Notes: a model not told the origin generated them from the letters alone. A DNA stretch of 41,168 nucleotides from an uncultured Collinsella sp. (GCA_937950325.1 CALFDJ010000044.1:1-41168), one strand, 5' to 3'; counted from the stretch's first letter, positions 5,980 to 14,355 are shown. Numbers and translations: made by a program.

Positions 5980-7320
5980 ATGCTTACTACCAAGGAAGCC
6001 GCCGAGCTGCTCGGCATCACTCCGCGCAGGGTGCAGGAGCTCATAAAAAACGGAGCACTTGATGCCCGCAAGGCTTCTGGTGTATGGCTCATCGACAAAG
6101 ACAGCGTCGACACGCGACTCCGTTCCGTGACCAAAACGGGGGGACGTCCCCGCCGCGGCCACGGTAAGAGCGAGATCGCGTTCACCCTCATGAATCGCAC
6201 GCACGAAGTCGCTCAGCTGGTCTACAGCACATCGCGAAAAGACTTTACCCACATCGGTGCCGACATCGATTACGCCCACGCCCCTATTGGAGTATTTGGC
6301 CCTAATAGCCCCATATCGCTCGACTCCTTCCGCATCTGGTGGCGCGGCCGCGGTATCCCGCTCGCACGCATTGGGCTAGCCTCCCTGCTTGCAGAAGCCG
6401 CAGTCGATGTTCCCGATGAACTCGTACAGCGAAATCTTGGCCTCTCCTTATCCGACCAGTATTGGATTAGGCCCCAAGACTCCGGTCTCGCGTGGAAAGA
6501 TATCAATTTCTTCAATAATGCTTTTGATGACGTCTCGCTAACCATTGCACCCTTCGCCCCAGAGGGCAAGGCAGCTGCTGCCAAGCCCGACAACACCTCG
6601 GACGGCAATCTTCAAAAGTACTGGACATGCGAGGGTGACCGTCGAATCCTCCACAAGGCAGGTGCGCATCTAAACCAGGAACCCTATAACGAGATGGTGG
6701 CGACCGCACTCCACCGTCGCATCCTAAACGCCTGCGATTATGTGCCTTACTCGCTCGAAGGCGCGGGTACTTCCGCCTTGAGCACATGCAATGTCTTCTT
6801 AACTGACGAAGAAGAATATGTCCCTGCGTTCTATGTAAACCAGCATGCAAATGCAGACGAGCGACTAACCGATTACGAACGGTATGTAGCAAACTGCGAA
6901 GAGCTTGGAGCGACAGATATAAAAGACGCCCTTGACCGCATGATCGTGTGCGACGACATCATCGCCAACTATGACCGCCATTGGCGTAACTTTGGCCTTG
7001 TGCGAAACGTAAACACGCTAGCCTGCAGACCAGCCCCCATCTTCGATTCGGGCTCATCACTCTGGTGCAACATATCACTAGAAGAGCTTAGGGCGGGAGA
7101 GCACAGTTTTACCAGCGCACAATTTCATTCAAGCCCCGCCAAACAAATGTTGCTCGTCGAGGACATGGGCTGGTTTGACGGCGACAAACTCGAAGGCTTC
7201 GTTGACGAGGCAATCGAGATTCTGTCCAGAAACGACGCGCTCACGGCAAGGCTGCCATATCTAAAAGAGGCGCTTACATGGCGCCTCCGTAGAATGATCG
7301 ACATCGCTGAATGGAGTTAG
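5980..7320 (+). CDS. Excisionase-type HTH fused to HipA/CtkA-like kinase
   Basis: Residues 1-60 form a MerR/excisionase-like DNA-binding domain (TTKEAAELLGITPRRVQELI). Residues about 190-440 resemble HipA-like Ser/Thr kinases of the CtkA kind: Lys226 in ILHKAG and Glu238 in EPYNE for ATP, the catalytic loop NYDRHWRNFG (Asp332, Asn337), and the metal-binding Asp356 in PIFDSG. The middle (about 85-185) has WWRGRGIPLAR and LGLSLSDQYWI, seen in this HipA-associated family. The start at 5980 has GAAGGG seven bases upstream. No separate antitoxin gene adjoins it. Likely a self-regulating signalling kinase or toxin-like protein; its substrate is unknown. Confidence 0.8.
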   Translation: MLTTKEAAELLGITPRRVQELIKNGALDARKASGVWLIDKDSVDTRLRSVTKTGGRPRRGHGKSEIAFTLMNRTHEVAQLVYSTSRKDFTHIGADIDYAHAPIGVFGPNSPISLDSFRIWWRGRGIPLARIGLASLLAEAAVDVPDELVQRNLGLSLSDQYWIRPQDSGLAWKDINFFNNAFDDVSLTIAPFAPEGKAAAAKPDNTSDGNLQKYWTCEGDRRILHKAGAHLNQEPYNEMVATALHRRILNACDYVPYSLEGAGTSALSTCNVFLTDEEEYVPAFYVNQHANADERLTDYERYVANCEELGATDIKDALDRMIVCDDIIANYDRHWRNFGLVRNVNTLACRPAPIFDSGSSLWCNISLEELRAGEHSFTSAQFHSSPAKQMLLVEDMGWFDGDKLEGFVDEAIEILSRNDALTARLPYLKEALTWRLRRMIDIAEWS

Positions 7321-7347
7321 CGAGACAGCGTCGCGCCGTCAGCTCCC

Positions 7348-8025
7348 CTACCGTCCGCGCAGGGCCTTGAGCTTGGCCAGGGCATCGGGGCTCAGGCGGC
7401 TGCCCAGGGTCATCTTGATCTGCGGAGCTTCCTCTGCCTCGTGAACGTCGTTATCGATCTGTTTGATCTCGTCCACCAGCATACGGCTCGAGATGCGCGT
7501 AACGCCCTTGCCCATGACGACGGCCTGGATCGTGCCGTCACTCGATACCACGGAGCACGCGCGGCCTTCCTCGCGTGCCTCGATACAGAGCTTCTGCACC
7601 ACGGTATCGGCAGAGACGCCCGTCGGCGAAAACTCGATGCGCACGCCACGGGCCGGCAGATTGGGGCGCTCGCTGGAGATATTGCCCGCGCCGTCAAACA
7701 CGATTACGGCCTCGTAGCGGCCTTGGGCAAACGCGGCAACGTCGTTGATGAGGGCAGTGCGCGCCATATCGTGAACGTCGCTGGAATACGGATCGTCGGA
7801 ATGGTCGTACACGAGCTTTTCGTAGCGCGGCGTGCAGTGGATCACGTTGTAACCGTCGACCACCAGCAGCTCGGGCTTGTTGGAGTGCACCGTCGAGACT
7901 GGGTCGGCGATAGCCTGCGCAAACGCATTGCCGCCCACGCCATAGGTCGCAGCCGAAACAATCGGCTTGGCCGAGCCCTCGCCAAAGCGCTTGGCCTTGG
8001 ACTTGGCGCGGTTCTTCTTGGACAT
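7348..8025 (-). CDS. NYN/PIN-like endoribonuclease of the YacP/Rae1 family
   Basis: After a basic, low-complexity N-terminus (KKNRAKSKAKRFGEG), residues 50-185 form the NYN_YacP domain. LLVVDGYNVIH, VIVFDGAG and SSDGTIQ supply its conserved acidic residues. Bacillus subtilis Rae1 (YacP) is a ribosome-dependent mRNA endonuclease, so this is probably an RNA-decay enzyme acting on translating ribosomes. At 225 residues it is longer than the roughly 170-residue Bacillus protein because of both tails. GGAGG lies 8 bases before ATG 8025. It begins three bases after the rlmB stop codon, so the two genes are translationally close, as in many Gram-positive genomes. Confidence 0.85.
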   Translation of the reverse strand: MSKKNRAKSKAKRFGEGSAKPIVSAATYGVGGNAFAQAIADPVSTVHSNKPELLVVDGYNVIHCTPRYEKLVYDHSDDPYSSDVHDMARTALINDVAAFAQGRYEAVIVFDGAGNISSERPNLPARGVRIEFSPTGVSADTVVQKLCIEAREEGRACSVVSSDGTIQAVVMGKGVTRISSRMLVDEIKQIDNDVHEAEEAPQIKMTLGSRLSPDALAKLKALRGR

Positions 8026-8028
8026 GCG

Positions 8029-8943
8029 CTACTCCTCCCCCATGAGCTCGCCGGCATTGCGGCGCAGCCACTCAAAGCACAGCGCCGTTGTCGCCTGGGC
8101 AACATTGAGGCTCTCGGTCATGCCGCGCTGGGGAAGCTTGGTCAAAAAGTCGCATTTCTCAAGCACCAGGCGCGAGATGCCGTCGCCCTCGGAGCCCATG
8201 ACGAGCGCCACGCGGCCCTCGAAGGGAGCATCCCAGCAGCTGCCCTCGGCGTGCTCGGAGGCACCGCCCACCCAAAAGCCAGCGGCCTTGAGGTCATCGA
8301 GCGCACGGGCGATATTGGGAACCTGTGCGATAGGCAGGTGCATGACAGCACCGGCAGAAGTCTTGTAGCTGCCAACGGTCACGCCGGCGGCGCGCTTGTT
8401 GGCAATGATGACGCCCGCCGCGCCCACGACCTCGGCAGAGCGCACAATGGCACCAAAGTTACCGTCGTCGGTCACATGATCGAGCACGACGACGAGCGCC
8501 GGTCCGTCACCCGCGCGGCCGAGGATGTCGGCGACGTCGGCATAGGGGAAGTTGCCAACCTCGAGCGCAATACCCTGGTGAGCGCCATGGCTCGACAGCG
8601 CATCGAGCTGCGCGCGCGGCACATACTTAATGCGGACGCCCGCGGCATTGAGGTCATCGATCAGGCGCGACAAGGCGGCATCGCGCTCCCCGCCCTCGGC
8701 AATGAGCGCGCACTTGATGGGAAAACCAGTGCGTAGCGCCTCGGCGGCAGCACGACGACCTTCGATAAATTCGCCCTTGGGAACCTGGACGTTATCGCGG
8801 CTACGCTCGCGCTGCGGGCGAGCAGCCTGTGATCGTTCGCGCTGGCCCTTGGGAGTGGCAGCGCGGTCGTTGCGGCGAACCGGACGCGAGCCAGAAGCAG
8901 CCTGCTTGCCTCCACGCGATGCACGCTTGCGATTGTCGGCCAT
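8029..8943 (-). CDS. rlmB: 23S rRNA (guanosine-2'-O-)-methyltransferase RlmB / TrmH family
   Basis: The ATG at 8943 has AAAGGAGG seven bases upstream and is preferred over the longer frame. The first 60 residues are a basic, disordered tail rich in Arg, Gln and Ala. Residues 65-140 fit the SpoU substrate-binding domain (EGRRAAAEAL). Residues 145-300 are the SPOUT methyltransferase domain with DDGNFGAIVRSAE, VMGSEGDGIS and SLNVAQATTALCFE, the three knot motifs that bind S-adenosylmethionine. It probably 2'-O-methylates a guanosine in 23S rRNA. It sits between cysS and yacP, the usual order in Firmicutes and Coriobacteriia. Confidence 0.9.
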   Translation of the reverse strand: MADNRKRASRGGKQAASGSRPVRRNDRAATPKGQRERSQAARPQRERSRDNVQVPKGEFIEGRRAAAEALRTGFPIKCALIAEGGERDAALSRLIDDLNAAGVRIKYVPRAQLDALSSHGAHQGIALEVGNFPYADVADILGRAGDGPALVVVLDHVTDDGNFGAIVRSAEVVGAAGVIIANKRAAGVTVGSYKTSAGAVMHLPIAQVPNIARALDDLKAAGFWVGGASEHAEGSCWDAPFEGRVALVMGSEGDGISRLVLEKCDFLTKLPQRGMTESLNVAQATTALCFEWLRRNAGELMGEE

Positions 8944-8985
8944 AAAGCGGCCTCCTTTAAAAAATTTTAAACAGGACAAAAGAAG

Positions 8986-9017
8986 CGACCGCTTAAGACA
9001 AATAGCCCAAGCGGTCG
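8986..9017 (-). terminator. Probable terminator after cysS
   Basis: CGACCGCTT (8986-8994) and AAGCGGTCG (9009-9017) form a perfect 9-bp stem. On the minus strand it is followed by CTTCTTTTG. It lies between the large structured element and rlmB and may end or attenuate the cysS transcript. Confidence 0.6.
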
Positions 9018-9020
9018 GTA

Positions 9021-9122
9021 CGGGTTTTCCAAGTGCCCGAGATTGCCGTGAAAGAGAAGCGACGCGTACTTGAGTACGCGAGCGACGGTTTGAACGGCAA
9101 GGTCGGGTGCTTGGGAAACCCG
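9021..9122 (-). ncRNA. Large structured intergenic element between cysS and rlmB
   Basis: The arms 9021-9048 and 9095-9122 pair over 28 positions with only two mismatches and three G-U-type pairs. Inside lies a second perfect hairpin, CGCGTACT/AGTACGCG (9063-9070 and 9073-9080) with a two-base loop. The whole element starts six bases past the cysS stop codon. The wobble-type differences between the arms suggest selection on RNA pairing. It could be a 3'-UTR structure, a processed RNA or a member of a repeat family; I do not recognise a named class. Confidence 0.55.
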
Positions 9123-9128
9123 CGGGGA

Positions 9129-10595
9129 TTAGAGAGATTTGATACGAGTGCCCGCGGCAGTATCCTCGATCGTCAGCCCGAGGTCCTTGAGCTGGTCGCG
9201 GATGGCGTCGGCCAGATCCCAGTTCTTGACGGCACGGGCCTCGGCACGGGCCTCGAGAATCTTGGCAGCGGCCTCGTCCACGTCGTCGCCCGTGTAGGCA
9301 ACCAAACCGGCGGCAACGCCCAGCAGGCCCAGCGGCAACTCGACCTTGGGCTCGGGAAGCTCAACGCCAAACGTATCGAGCAGCTCGGCCAGCGTATCGG
9401 CGGCAGCCAGGACTGCGGCCTTGTCGGCAGCATCGCCCGCCTGCTCCAGGTACTGGTTGCACTCGGTCACAAAGCCAAAGACGGCACCCATGGCACCAGC
9501 GGTGTTAAAGTCGTCGTCCATGCACTCCTTAAAGGCAGCACGAGTCTCAGCGGCCTTGGCGGCAAATGCCTCGGCGGCAGCCGCATCGGCATCGGCCGTC
9601 GCATGGTTCGCGGCCCAGCGCAGGTTCTCGACCGTACCGGCGATACGCGTGAGTGAGTTCTCGGCACCCTCCAGGCGCTCCCAAGAAAAGTCGAGCGGCG
9701 AGCGATAGCTCGTCTGCAGCATCAGCAGGCGCAGGGCGGCAGCGGAGTGCTGCTCGAGGACCTCGGCCAGCGTAAAGAAGTTGCCGAGCGACTTGGACAT
9801 CTTCTCGCCGTCTACCAGCAGCATGCCCGTGTGCATCCAGGTGTTGGAGAAGCCCTGGTGCCAGGCGCAGGTGGCCTGGGCGCACTCGTTCTCGTGATGC
9901 GGGAAAGCAAGGTCGGAGCCGCCGCCGTGGATGTCAATCGGAGTGCCCAGGTAGCGGTGCACCATGGCGGCACACTCGGTGTGCCAACCGGGACGGCCCT
10001 CGCCCCAGGGGCTCGGCCAGCTGGGCTCGCCCGGCTTGGCGGCCTTCCACAGGGCAAAGTCGAGCGGGTCGTTCTTGTCCTCGTTCTCCTCGATGCGCGC
10101 GCCAACCATAAGGTCGTCGATGTTGCGGCCCGAGACCTGGCCATAGTTGGGATCGCTGCGCACGGCAAAGTACACGTCGCCGTTATCGGCGGCGTAAGCG
10201 TGGCCCTGCTCGATGAGCGTCTTGATCATGGCGATCATGGGGCCGATCTCCTTGGTGGCGCGGGGGCGCACATCGGGATCGAGCACGTTGGCGGCGCGCA
10301 TGACGCCGATGAACTTGTCGGAAAACTCCGTCGCGACCTCGGCAGCCGTACGGCCCTGCTCGTTGGCGCGCTTGATGATCTTGTCATCGACATCGGTGAG
10401 GTTCTGGGCGAACGTGACCTCGTAGCCGCTCGCGATGAGCCAGCGACGAATCACATCGAAGCTGATGAACGTGCGGGCATTGCCGATGTGAATGTTGTCG
10501 TAGACCGTGGGGCCGCACACGTACATGCGGACCTTGCCGGACTCGGTGGGCTGGAACTCTTCCTTTTTATGGGTAGCGCTGTTGTAGATACGCAT
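9129..10595 (-). CDS. cysS: Cysteinyl-tRNA synthetase
   Basis: This class I synthetase of 488 residues charges tRNA-Cys. HIGNARTF (about residue 36) is the HIGH motif and KMSKSLGN (about 265) the KMSKS motif. Zinc ligands are visible as Cys27 in YVCGPTVYD, the Cys in WHTECAAM, and HHENECAQ. The C-terminal DALR-like region and an anticodon-binding tail follow. AAGGAG precedes the ATG. The ispF stop codon lies three bases upstream, so both are read from one message, an arrangement common where the MEP genes are linked to cysS. Confidence 0.97.
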   Translation of the reverse strand: MRIYNSATHKKEEFQPTESGKVRMYVCGPTVYDNIHIGNARTFISFDVIRRWLIASGYEVTFAQNLTDVDDKIIKRANEQGRTAAEVATEFSDKFIGVMRAANVLDPDVRPRATKEIGPMIAMIKTLIEQGHAYAADNGDVYFAVRSDPNYGQVSGRNIDDLMVGARIEENEDKNDPLDFALWKAAKPGEPSWPSPWGEGRPGWHTECAAMVHRYLGTPIDIHGGGSDLAFPHHENECAQATCAWHQGFSNTWMHTGMLLVDGEKMSKSLGNFFTLAEVLEQHSAAALRLLMLQTSYRSPLDFSWERLEGAENSLTRIAGTVENLRWAANHATADADAAAAEAFAAKAAETRAAFKECMDDDFNTAGAMGAVFGFVTECNQYLEQAGDAADKAAVLAAADTLAELLDTFGVELPEPKVELPLGLLGVAAGLVAYTGDDVDEAAAKILEARAEARAVKNWDLADAIRDQLKDLGLTIEDTAAGTRIKSL

Positions 10596-10598
10596 TCG

Positions 10599-11093
10599 TT
10601 ACTCCTTAACGGTTTTCTGTAGCAGGCAGACGGCCCAGGCGCCGATTCCCTCGCCCTGGCCTTCCCAACCGAGCTTTTCGGTCGTGGTGGCGGCGACGCC
10701 CACATTTTCGACGTCAACGCCCAGGGCATGGGCAAGGTTGGCGCGCATGGCATCGCGGTGCGGGGTGATTTTGGGTTGCTGACAGGCAATGGTGCAATCG
10801 GCATCGACAAACTCAAAGCCCAGCTCGCGCGCGTAGTCCATCACGCGAGCGAGCAGCACCATCGAATCGGCACCCTCATAGGCAGGATCGGTGTCGGGGA
10901 ATAGCTTGCCGATGTCTCCCCCGCGGCAGGCGCCCAGAATGGCGTCGGCCAAGGCGTGCGCGAGCACATCGGCATCCGAGTGGCCCAGCAGGCCGCGCTC
11001 GTAGGGAATGTCGACCCCGCCGATGATACATCGACGCCCCTCCACCAAACGGTGGACGTCGTAGCCGTGGCCAATGCGCAGGTTACTGAACAT
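10599..11093 (-). CDS. ispF: 2-C-methyl-D-erythritol 2,4-cyclodiphosphate synthase
   Basis: This 164-residue enzyme cyclises CDP-ME-2-phosphate in the MEP isoprenoid pathway. RIGHGYDVHRL provides the zinc ligands Asp and His, GLLGHSDADVLAHALADA the second His region, and DIGKLFPDTD the conserved acidic loop. The C-terminal ATTTEKLGWEGQGEGIGAWA matches the family end. It overlaps the end of ispD by 11 bases, so translation is coupled, and consecutive pathway steps sit side by side. Confidence 0.97.
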   Translation of the reverse strand: MFSNLRIGHGYDVHRLVEGRRCIIGGVDIPYERGLLGHSDADVLAHALADAILGACRGGDIGKLFPDTDPAYEGADSMVLLARVMDYARELGFEFVDADCTIACQQPKITPHRDAMRANLAHALGVDVENVGVAATTTEKLGWEGQGEGIGAWAVCLLQKTVKE

Positions 11094-11811
11094 GGGGAAG
11101 GTCCTCTCCCTCGGCCATGCGGCCGAGCAGAATCGCGGTTACGGGACGCAGGTCCTCGGGCACCGTCACCTTAAGGTTATCGCGCGGGCTCTGGACACAG
11201 CGGACGCGCCCGCCCATGCGCTCGACCAGCGATGAATCGTCGGTACCGATAAAACCCTCGGCAATCGCCGCGGCATGGGCACGCTTCATCGCGTCGACGC
11301 TAAAGATCTGCGGCGTCTGCGCGGCCCAATAGAGCTCGCGCGGCGGCGTCTCGACGATATTATCGCCGTCGACGATCTTGAGCGTGTCGATCGCGGGCTG
11401 ACCGCACACGACACCGTCGAGCGAGCGGTCGCCCATGAGCACGTCGATAGCGTGGTCGATGGCCTCGGTCGTAATGAGCGGACGAGCGCCATCGTGAATG
11501 GCAACGTATTCAAAGCCCGCCGGAGCCGCATGCACGCCGGCACGGGTGGAATCCTGACGGGTATCGCCGGCATCGGCAAAGCTGATGGGCGTGTCATAGT
11601 CAAACGGGTCGATGGCAAGGCGGCGCATCTCGGCACGGCGCTCGGCAGGACACACCACCACGATGTGGCCGACCTTGTCGCTCCGATCGAACGCGCGGAT
11701 GGACCAGCTCATGAGCGGACGGCCCGCTACATTGACGAGCTGCTTGCCACCAGGATTACCAAAGCGCTGGCCGCTGCCACCGGCAACGACCACGGCGCAT
11801 ACGGGCGCCAT
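11083..11811 (-). CDS. ispD: 2-C-methyl-D-erythritol 4-phosphate cytidylyltransferase
   Basis: This 242-residue enzyme transfers CMP to MEP. The N-terminal VVVAGGSGQRFG and KQLVNVAGRPL form the CTP-binding loop, HDGARPLI contains the conserved Asp-Gly-Ala-Arg-Pro segment, and TDDSSLVE and VTVPEDL close the fold. The ATG shares one base with the disA stop codon, and the 3' end overlaps ispF. With ispE at 31710 the window covers three MEP-pathway steps. Confidence 0.96.
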   Translation of the reverse strand: MAPVCAVVVAGGSGQRFGNPGGKQLVNVAGRPLMSWSIRAFDRSDKVGHIVVVCPAERRAEMRRLAIDPFDYDTPISFADAGDTRQDSTRAGVHAAPAGFEYVAIHDGARPLITTEAIDHAIDVLMGDRSLDGVVCGQPAIDTLKIVDGDNIVETPPRELYWAAQTPQIFSVDAMKRAHAAAIAEGFIGTDDSSLVERMGGRVRCVQSPRDNLKVTVPEDLRPVTAILLGRMAEGEDLPHVQ

Positions 11812-12878
11812 TATGCGTTCCCCTGTTTGGTGCCCTTCATGCGGTACAGCGAGTCCGCAAGAATGGCAGGGTTGTTGACGCCAAAGTCGCCCAGGCGCTC
11901 CGGATCCTCGCTAATGTCGTCCATGAGCTCCTGCAGCGAGCCGTACTCGTCGACGATCTTCTCGGCCACGCCGTCGCGCACGACGGACACGCGCGAAAGC
12001 GTGCGCAGGCCCAGCGGCGTCATGACGGAGTCCTCGTCCAGGTCGTCATAGCCCAGAACTGCCGCCACGTGCTGCGGGTCGGACAGGTCCTTAGGCGTCA
12101 TGCGAGCGAGCTCTGCACGAATCTTCTCGGCGTTTGCCTCGGAGGAATCGCTCGCGTAGTCGCGGATCATCAGGTCGTATTCGGTATCCATGCTGGAACC
12201 GGCGAGCTGCTCGAGCTGCATCTGCACGAGCTTGCCCTGGTTGCCCAGCTTGACGATGCAATCCTTAAGCTCGGTCTTTGCCTGCTGCATGATCTCGAAG
12301 CTCGAGAAGATGCCAGTGATGTCGGCGAGCGTGACGTAGTCGTCCAGCTCGAGTGCCGTCAGGCGCAGCAGGGAGCGATCGAGCGACTGACGGGTAGTCT
12401 GGAGCGTGGCGACGAGCTGGTTGACCGAGCTCATGATGGTGGTGACGGGCTGGATCTCGTAGCTCTTGCCGTGAACGTACACGTTAACGACGGCACGACG
12501 GGCCGAGACCGAGATCACGATGGCATCGGTGAGCACCGACATGCGAGCGGCGGTGCGGTGACGCATGCCCGTCTCGCTCGTGGCAAGCGAGGGATCGGGA
12601 TTGAGGTGGAAGTTGGCGCGCAGAATCTGGGTGAGGTCGCCGTCGATGACGATGGCACCGTCCATCTTGGAGAGCTCGAACAGACGGTTCGAGGTGAACG
12701 AAATGTTGAGCGGGAAGCCGTCGTTACCGGCAGCGAGCACGTTTTCGGTGTCGCCGACGCAGATAAGGGCGCCCAGGTGACCGGCGATGATCATGTCGAG
12801 GGCGGTGCGGATCGGCTGACCAGGTGCCGTCAGGCGGATGGCCTGTTCCATACGCTTTTGCAGCTCGTTCTTATCCAA
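11811..12878 (-). CDS. disA: DNA integrity scanning protein DisA (diadenylate cyclase)
   Basis: This 355-residue protein makes cyclic di-AMP from two ATP. The N-terminal DAC domain shows MDGAIVIDGD (the DGA motif) and GMRHRTAARMS (the RHR motif). The middle is helical (about 150-280), and the C-terminus has the helix-hairpin-helix DNA-binding region (LGLRTLSRV). DisA typically scans DNA for branched structures. The start is TTG at 12878 with GGGAG upstream; the nearby ATG at 12883 is out of frame. It heads the disA-ispD-ispF-cysS run. radA, often its neighbour in other bacteria, is not seen here. Confidence 0.95.
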   Translation of the reverse strand: MDKNELQKRMEQAIRLTAPGQPIRTALDMIIAGHLGALICVGDTENVLAAGNDGFPLNISFTSNRLFELSKMDGAIVIDGDLTQILRANFHLNPDPSLATSETGMRHRTAARMSVLTDAIVISVSARRAVVNVYVHGKSYEIQPVTTIMSSVNQLVATLQTTRQSLDRSLLRLTALELDDYVTLADITGIFSSFEIMQQAKTELKDCIVKLGNQGKLVQMQLEQLAGSSMDTEYDLMIRDYASDSSEANAEKIRAELARMTPKDLSDPQHVAAVLGYDDLDEDSVMTPLGLRTLSRVSVVRDGVAEKIVDEYGSLQELMDDISEDPERLGDFGVNNPAILADSLYRMKGTKQGNA

Positions 12879-13033
12879 GGCATCGCTCCCATCGTATACG
12901 CTCCATAAACGCTAAATAGTTTCTCACGGTTTGTCCCCGCGGCGCTTGCGAAATCCGATGCTTACAGAATGAGCGAACACAGCTGAGAGCCCAACCCAAA
13001 TGGGCTGCTTATGTGGTAGCATCTGGATTCGCA

Positions 13034-13175
13034 TAAATGAGGGAGTAGTCGCGTGACCGGATTCGCCTCCGGTGGCGCGGTAAGTCAACACACTGGCCGA
13101 TGCGGCCTGGCTTGCCTTAATGAACGAGACTCGTGGCTGTGCGCGCAACGCGTACGCCACGGGTCTTTTTTGTTA
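13034..13175 (+). ncRNA. yybP-ykoY manganese riboswitch with terminator platform
   Basis: The leader carries the yybP-ykoY hallmarks: GGGAGTAG at 13041-13048, GTCAACACACTGG at 13084-13096 and TGAACGAGAC at 13121-13130, with paired helices between. The next gene is mntP, a classic target of this Mn2+-sensing class. The last helix merges with the terminator at 13127-13171, so metal binding would favour read-through. Confidence 0.92.
13127..13171 (+). terminator. Riboswitch-controlled terminator upstream of mntP
   Basis: AGACTCGTGGC (13127-13137) pairs with GCCACGGGTCT (13155-13165, one mismatch or wobble), with a further GTGCGC/GCGTAC stem inside. A run of six T (13166-13171) follows. The 5' strand includes the conserved GAGAC of the aptamer, giving a direct switch between aptamer and terminator. 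Confidence 0.85.
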
Positions 13176-13224
13176 TTCCCTCAAGAGGTACACGCGGGCC
13201 CGCCCGCAGAGAGGGAGCCAAGCC

Positions 13225-13803
13225 ATGGGACTCGCCGAGCTCGTATTGCTCGCCATCGGCCTTTCGATGGACGCCTTTGCCGTTTCCATCTGCAAGGGCC
13301 TTGGCATGAAGAAGATCAACCTTAAGGTCGCCGTGGTGCTCGGCCTGTTCTTTGGCGGCTTTCAGGCTGGCATGCCCGTAATCGGATGGGCGCTTGGCAG
13401 TCAATTCATGGGCATCATCGGACCCATAGACCATTGGATCGCCTTTATCCTTTTGGCCTTTATCGGCGGCAAAATGCTGTGGGAGGCCTTTACCGAGGAC
13501 GAGGATGAAGGCGACGGCAAGGATGCCGAAAAGATTGACCTGGTCGAGTACCTAATCCTCGCTATCGCCACCTCAATCGACGCCCTAGCCGTGGGCATCT
13601 CATTTGCCGCGCTCTCGGTCGACATCGTGCCCGCTGTATCGCTTATCGGAGTCACAACGTTTATCTTCTCCGTTGCCGGTGTGGCGATTGGCCACACCTT
13701 TGGTGCGCGCTACGAAAAGCCTGCCGCCATCGTGGGCGGCGTCGTGCTCATCCTTATCGGCCTCAAGATTCTGCTGGAACACTTGGGTTTTTTGGCGCTG
13801 TAA
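13225..13803 (+). CDS. mntP: Manganese efflux pump MntP
   Basis: This 192-residue inner-membrane protein has six hydrophobic segments and the two internal repeats of the family: LSMDAFAVSICKG near the N-terminus and TSIDALAVGISFA in the second half, whose Asp residues are needed for transport. An acidic cytoplasmic loop (EDEDEGDGKDAE) separates the halves. The ATG at 13225 has GAGGGAG upstream and gives the normal family length; longer frames run back into the riboswitch terminator. It exports excess Mn2+ and is induced through the upstream riboswitch. Confidence 0.95.
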   Translation: MGLAELVLLAIGLSMDAFAVSICKGLGMKKINLKVAVVLGLFFGGFQAGMPVIGWALGSQFMGIIGPIDHWIAFILLAFIGGKMLWEAFTEDEDEGDGKDAEKIDLVEYLILAIATSIDALAVGISFAALSVDIVPAVSLIGVTTFIFSVAGVAIGHTFGARYEKPAAIVGGVVLILIGLKILLEHLGFLAL

Positions 13804-13838
13804 AACACCCTTCAAAACTAAACGTCCGGGCAAGGACT

Positions 13839-13910
13839 CATGCAGAGTTTTGCATGAGGCCTTTTCATGCAGACTTTTGCATGTCATACTGATATGCAAA
13901 AGTCTGCACG
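13839..13910. promoter_or_regulatory. Three-copy HipB operator region
   Basis: Three 18-bp sites share the core TGCAGA(C/G)TTTTGCAT. Copy 1 (13839-13856) and copy 2 (13866-13883) are direct; copy 3 (13893-13910) is inverted. Each contains a TGCA-N6-TGCA dyad. They end 13 bases before the hipB start codon, as expected for autorepression by the HipB-HipA complex. Confidence 0.75.
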
Positions 13911-13923
13911 TTAGGAGATCGCC

Positions 13924-14355
13924 GTGGATACCCTTCCCATCACCACACCGCGCCAAGCTGGCATCTACGTGCGCCAGGCACGCGAGGCTCAGGGTCTCAC
14001 CCGTGCGACCCTCGCCAAAAAAGCCGGTGTTTCGGAGCGCCTGCTCGCATCGCTCGAGCTGGGAGATGCCACGGGTATTCGGCTCGACAAGCTGCTGACC
14101 GTCTTTAACGCACTCGGCATAGGTCTCTTCGCGCAAAGCGATAACGACTCCATCGCATCGCCCTCCGAACATCCGACGACGATAGTGAACCTCCCTATCG
14201 AGAACTCGAATACCCTGCCAAAGCCAAGCGTAGGCAGACGACCCACTCGACAAGGAACGCCATCTTCCTATGGTGCCTTGCTGGCCCAAATCGCAGCCGA
14301 GCAAGGCCTTTCCGGCACTTCAAACCTCTCCTTTGGCTGCAAGGTTGTGAAATAA
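13924..14355 (+). CDS. hipB: HipB-like XRE-family antitoxin/repressor
   Basis: Residues 10-70 form a Cro/C1-type helix-turn-helix (IYVRQAREAQGLTRATLAKKAGVS). A Ser/Pro/Thr-rich, probably disordered tail of about 70 residues follows, longer than in E. coli HipB (88 residues). It should bind the three operator copies upstream and neutralise HipA. The start is GTG at 13924 with AGGAG six bases before. The stop codon is directly followed by the hipA ATG, so the pair is translationally coupled. Confidence 0.88.
   Translation: MDTLPITTPRQAGIYVRQAREAQGLTRATLAKKAGVSERLLASLELGDATGIRLDKLLTVFNALGIGLFAQSDNDSIASPSEHPTTIVNLPIENSNTLPKPSVGRRPTRQGTPSSYGALLAQIAAEQGLSGTSNLSFGCKVVK

Noticed and set aside
13120..13224. 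Extended N-terminus of MntP
   Set aside because: The frame upstream of 13225 translates the riboswitch terminator; the ATG at 13225 has a strong ribosome site and gives normal length.
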